Part shown: one piece after another, positions 63,174-64,000 of the stretch
How positions within the stretch are numbered: the first letter of the stretch is position 1
Layout of the letters: every line of letters starts with the position of its first letter
Assembly: GCF_030272615.1 (NCBI RefSeq)
Contig: NC_081414.1
Location: 817,225,396 to 817,289,395 of the forward strand
Reading direction: 5' to 3'
Length of the DNA: 64,000 nt
DNA from: Cryptomeria japonica
Lineage: Eukaryota > Streptophyta > Pinopsida > Cupressales > Cupressaceae
The notes under the pieces: generated by a model
Seen by the model: the letters and a program-made list of their open reading frames with translations, nothing else
What the model was told of the DNA's origin: nothing
Database searches by the model: none
Program-made: the position numbers and the translations under genes

Positions 63174-64000
63174 TGTGAGGCCCTACCCCGATTCAGTTTG
63201 ACCTTTTCAGTTATTTGCATATTGAGACTATTATGGATGCTTATTTTATGCCTTATGGACTTAGAACTTATATGATTCCATGATTTGGATCACACTGACA
63301 TTTGTTGATGTTTTATTTCATGCATGATGATTATGAAACTTTAGATATGATTTCTAGAATAGAATTACATTATGATGGTGAATGTCATTATTGGAAATTT
63401 GCAGGATTTTATTTTGATGAAAGAAAATGATGCTTATTTATGAATGGTTCAATTTTGGGAAATTATGTTAATTGTTTATGTGAAATTGAATTTGAAACCA
63501 AATGAGATATTGAATTATTGTTGCCTAATGTATGAGTGTTTGATTTGCAATGGAATCCATGTATTTGATTATGAATAATTGTGATTATTTGGAGTTACTA
63601 ATGTGTTAATTGAGATGCGCAGGAAAATTATCCATGTGACCATGGAATTTAATGGAGAACCAAGTCTAGACCAATGTGCGTTTGTTAAGCCGGGAGTTGT
63701 CTATTTGGAGAGACAACACCCCTCCCCTTGTAATGTATTTTATTTGTGATGTGTATAATGCTTGAATGTAAAATTTAATTTATATGTAATTGTGTAATCC
63801 TTCAAGAGGCCAATTTTCCATGTGTGATTTTTATATTGTATTTTTGTTGTGTCACTTGACACATGTGCTGATTAAGTGTCATTGATTTTGACTTGTCTCT
63901 TGGAGGGAGTTTTGTTTCTACCAAGGCCATTCAAAAACATGAGTGTGGTCCCAAATTTGTCTTGGGTAGGGAGTCATGGGAGTGGTCAACTCATGCTTGA
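63174..64000 (+). mobile_element. Unit G: start of a further LTR-like unit, runs off the window
   Basis: The element B LTR match stops at 63173 and a TGTGAGGCCCTACCCCGATTC sequence starts, resembling the TGTAGTACCCC start of plus-oriented A/B-family LTRs and sharing GACCTTTTCAGTT near the start. The remaining 0.8 kb is AT-rich and non-coding, with a GTTGTCT/AGACAAC hairpin near 63696-63718. The flank TAAAC is a candidate duplication. The family is uncertain. Confidence 0.4.

Overview
The window is land-plant nuclear DNA, and a gymnosperm with a very large genome is my best guess. It is AT-rich and contains no intact host gene. Almost every base lies in nested LTR retrotransposons, several with LTRs of about 4 kb, with initiator-Met-tRNA primer sites, copia-type gag-pol remains and a processed pseudogene of a plant ARF1 GTPase. 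Nothing looks bacterial or organellar. The species call is inference; the nesting is read from matching ends, target-site duplications (TSDs) and undisturbed paralogous sites.

Layout, left to right. Positions 1-3600 are the tail of a plus-oriented long LTR (unit F), with a small broken ORF whose start resembles the histone H3 tail. 3601-4439 is the end of a second LTR family (family C). 4596 onward is element A (minus orientation): a 4.2 kb LTR (4596-8787), PPT, a non-coding interior with two complete C-family solo LTRs (9487-14464, 16962-20552), PBS, then the other LTR (20710-35434). That LTR holds an ARF1 retropseudogene (22702-23650), an inverted solo LTR (24034-27943) and a decayed copia element, K1 (28303-34645). 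At 35435 element B, of the same family as A, interrupts A. Its 3' LTR holds copia element K2 (39510-47322). Its non-coding interior is 47386-51162. Its other LTR (from 51163) holds element D (51309-61996), which itself carries a solo LTR (55785-59718). A further LTR-like unit (G) starts at 63174 and runs off the window.

How the parts relate. A and B have LTRs of about 4.1 kb around 3.3-3.8 kb of non-coding interior, the LARD (large retrotransposon derivative) architecture, so they would need gag-pol from elsewhere. K2 has gag-pol in one frame, broken only by five stops, each explicable by one C-to-T or G-to-A change. D has no pol, but encodes a coiled-coil Gag with four zinc-knuckle positions and a long second ORF of unknown function behind its own promoter-like sequence. 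D shares the K2 polypurine tract and an LTR block, suggesting mobilisation by K2-like enzymes.

The most unusual signals are element D, a run of about ten hairpins with covarying stems near the 3' end of every C-family LTR, and a GC-rich palindromic cassette that differs between copies at an equivalent place in the long LTRs. All lengths, divergences and alignments were judged by eye.
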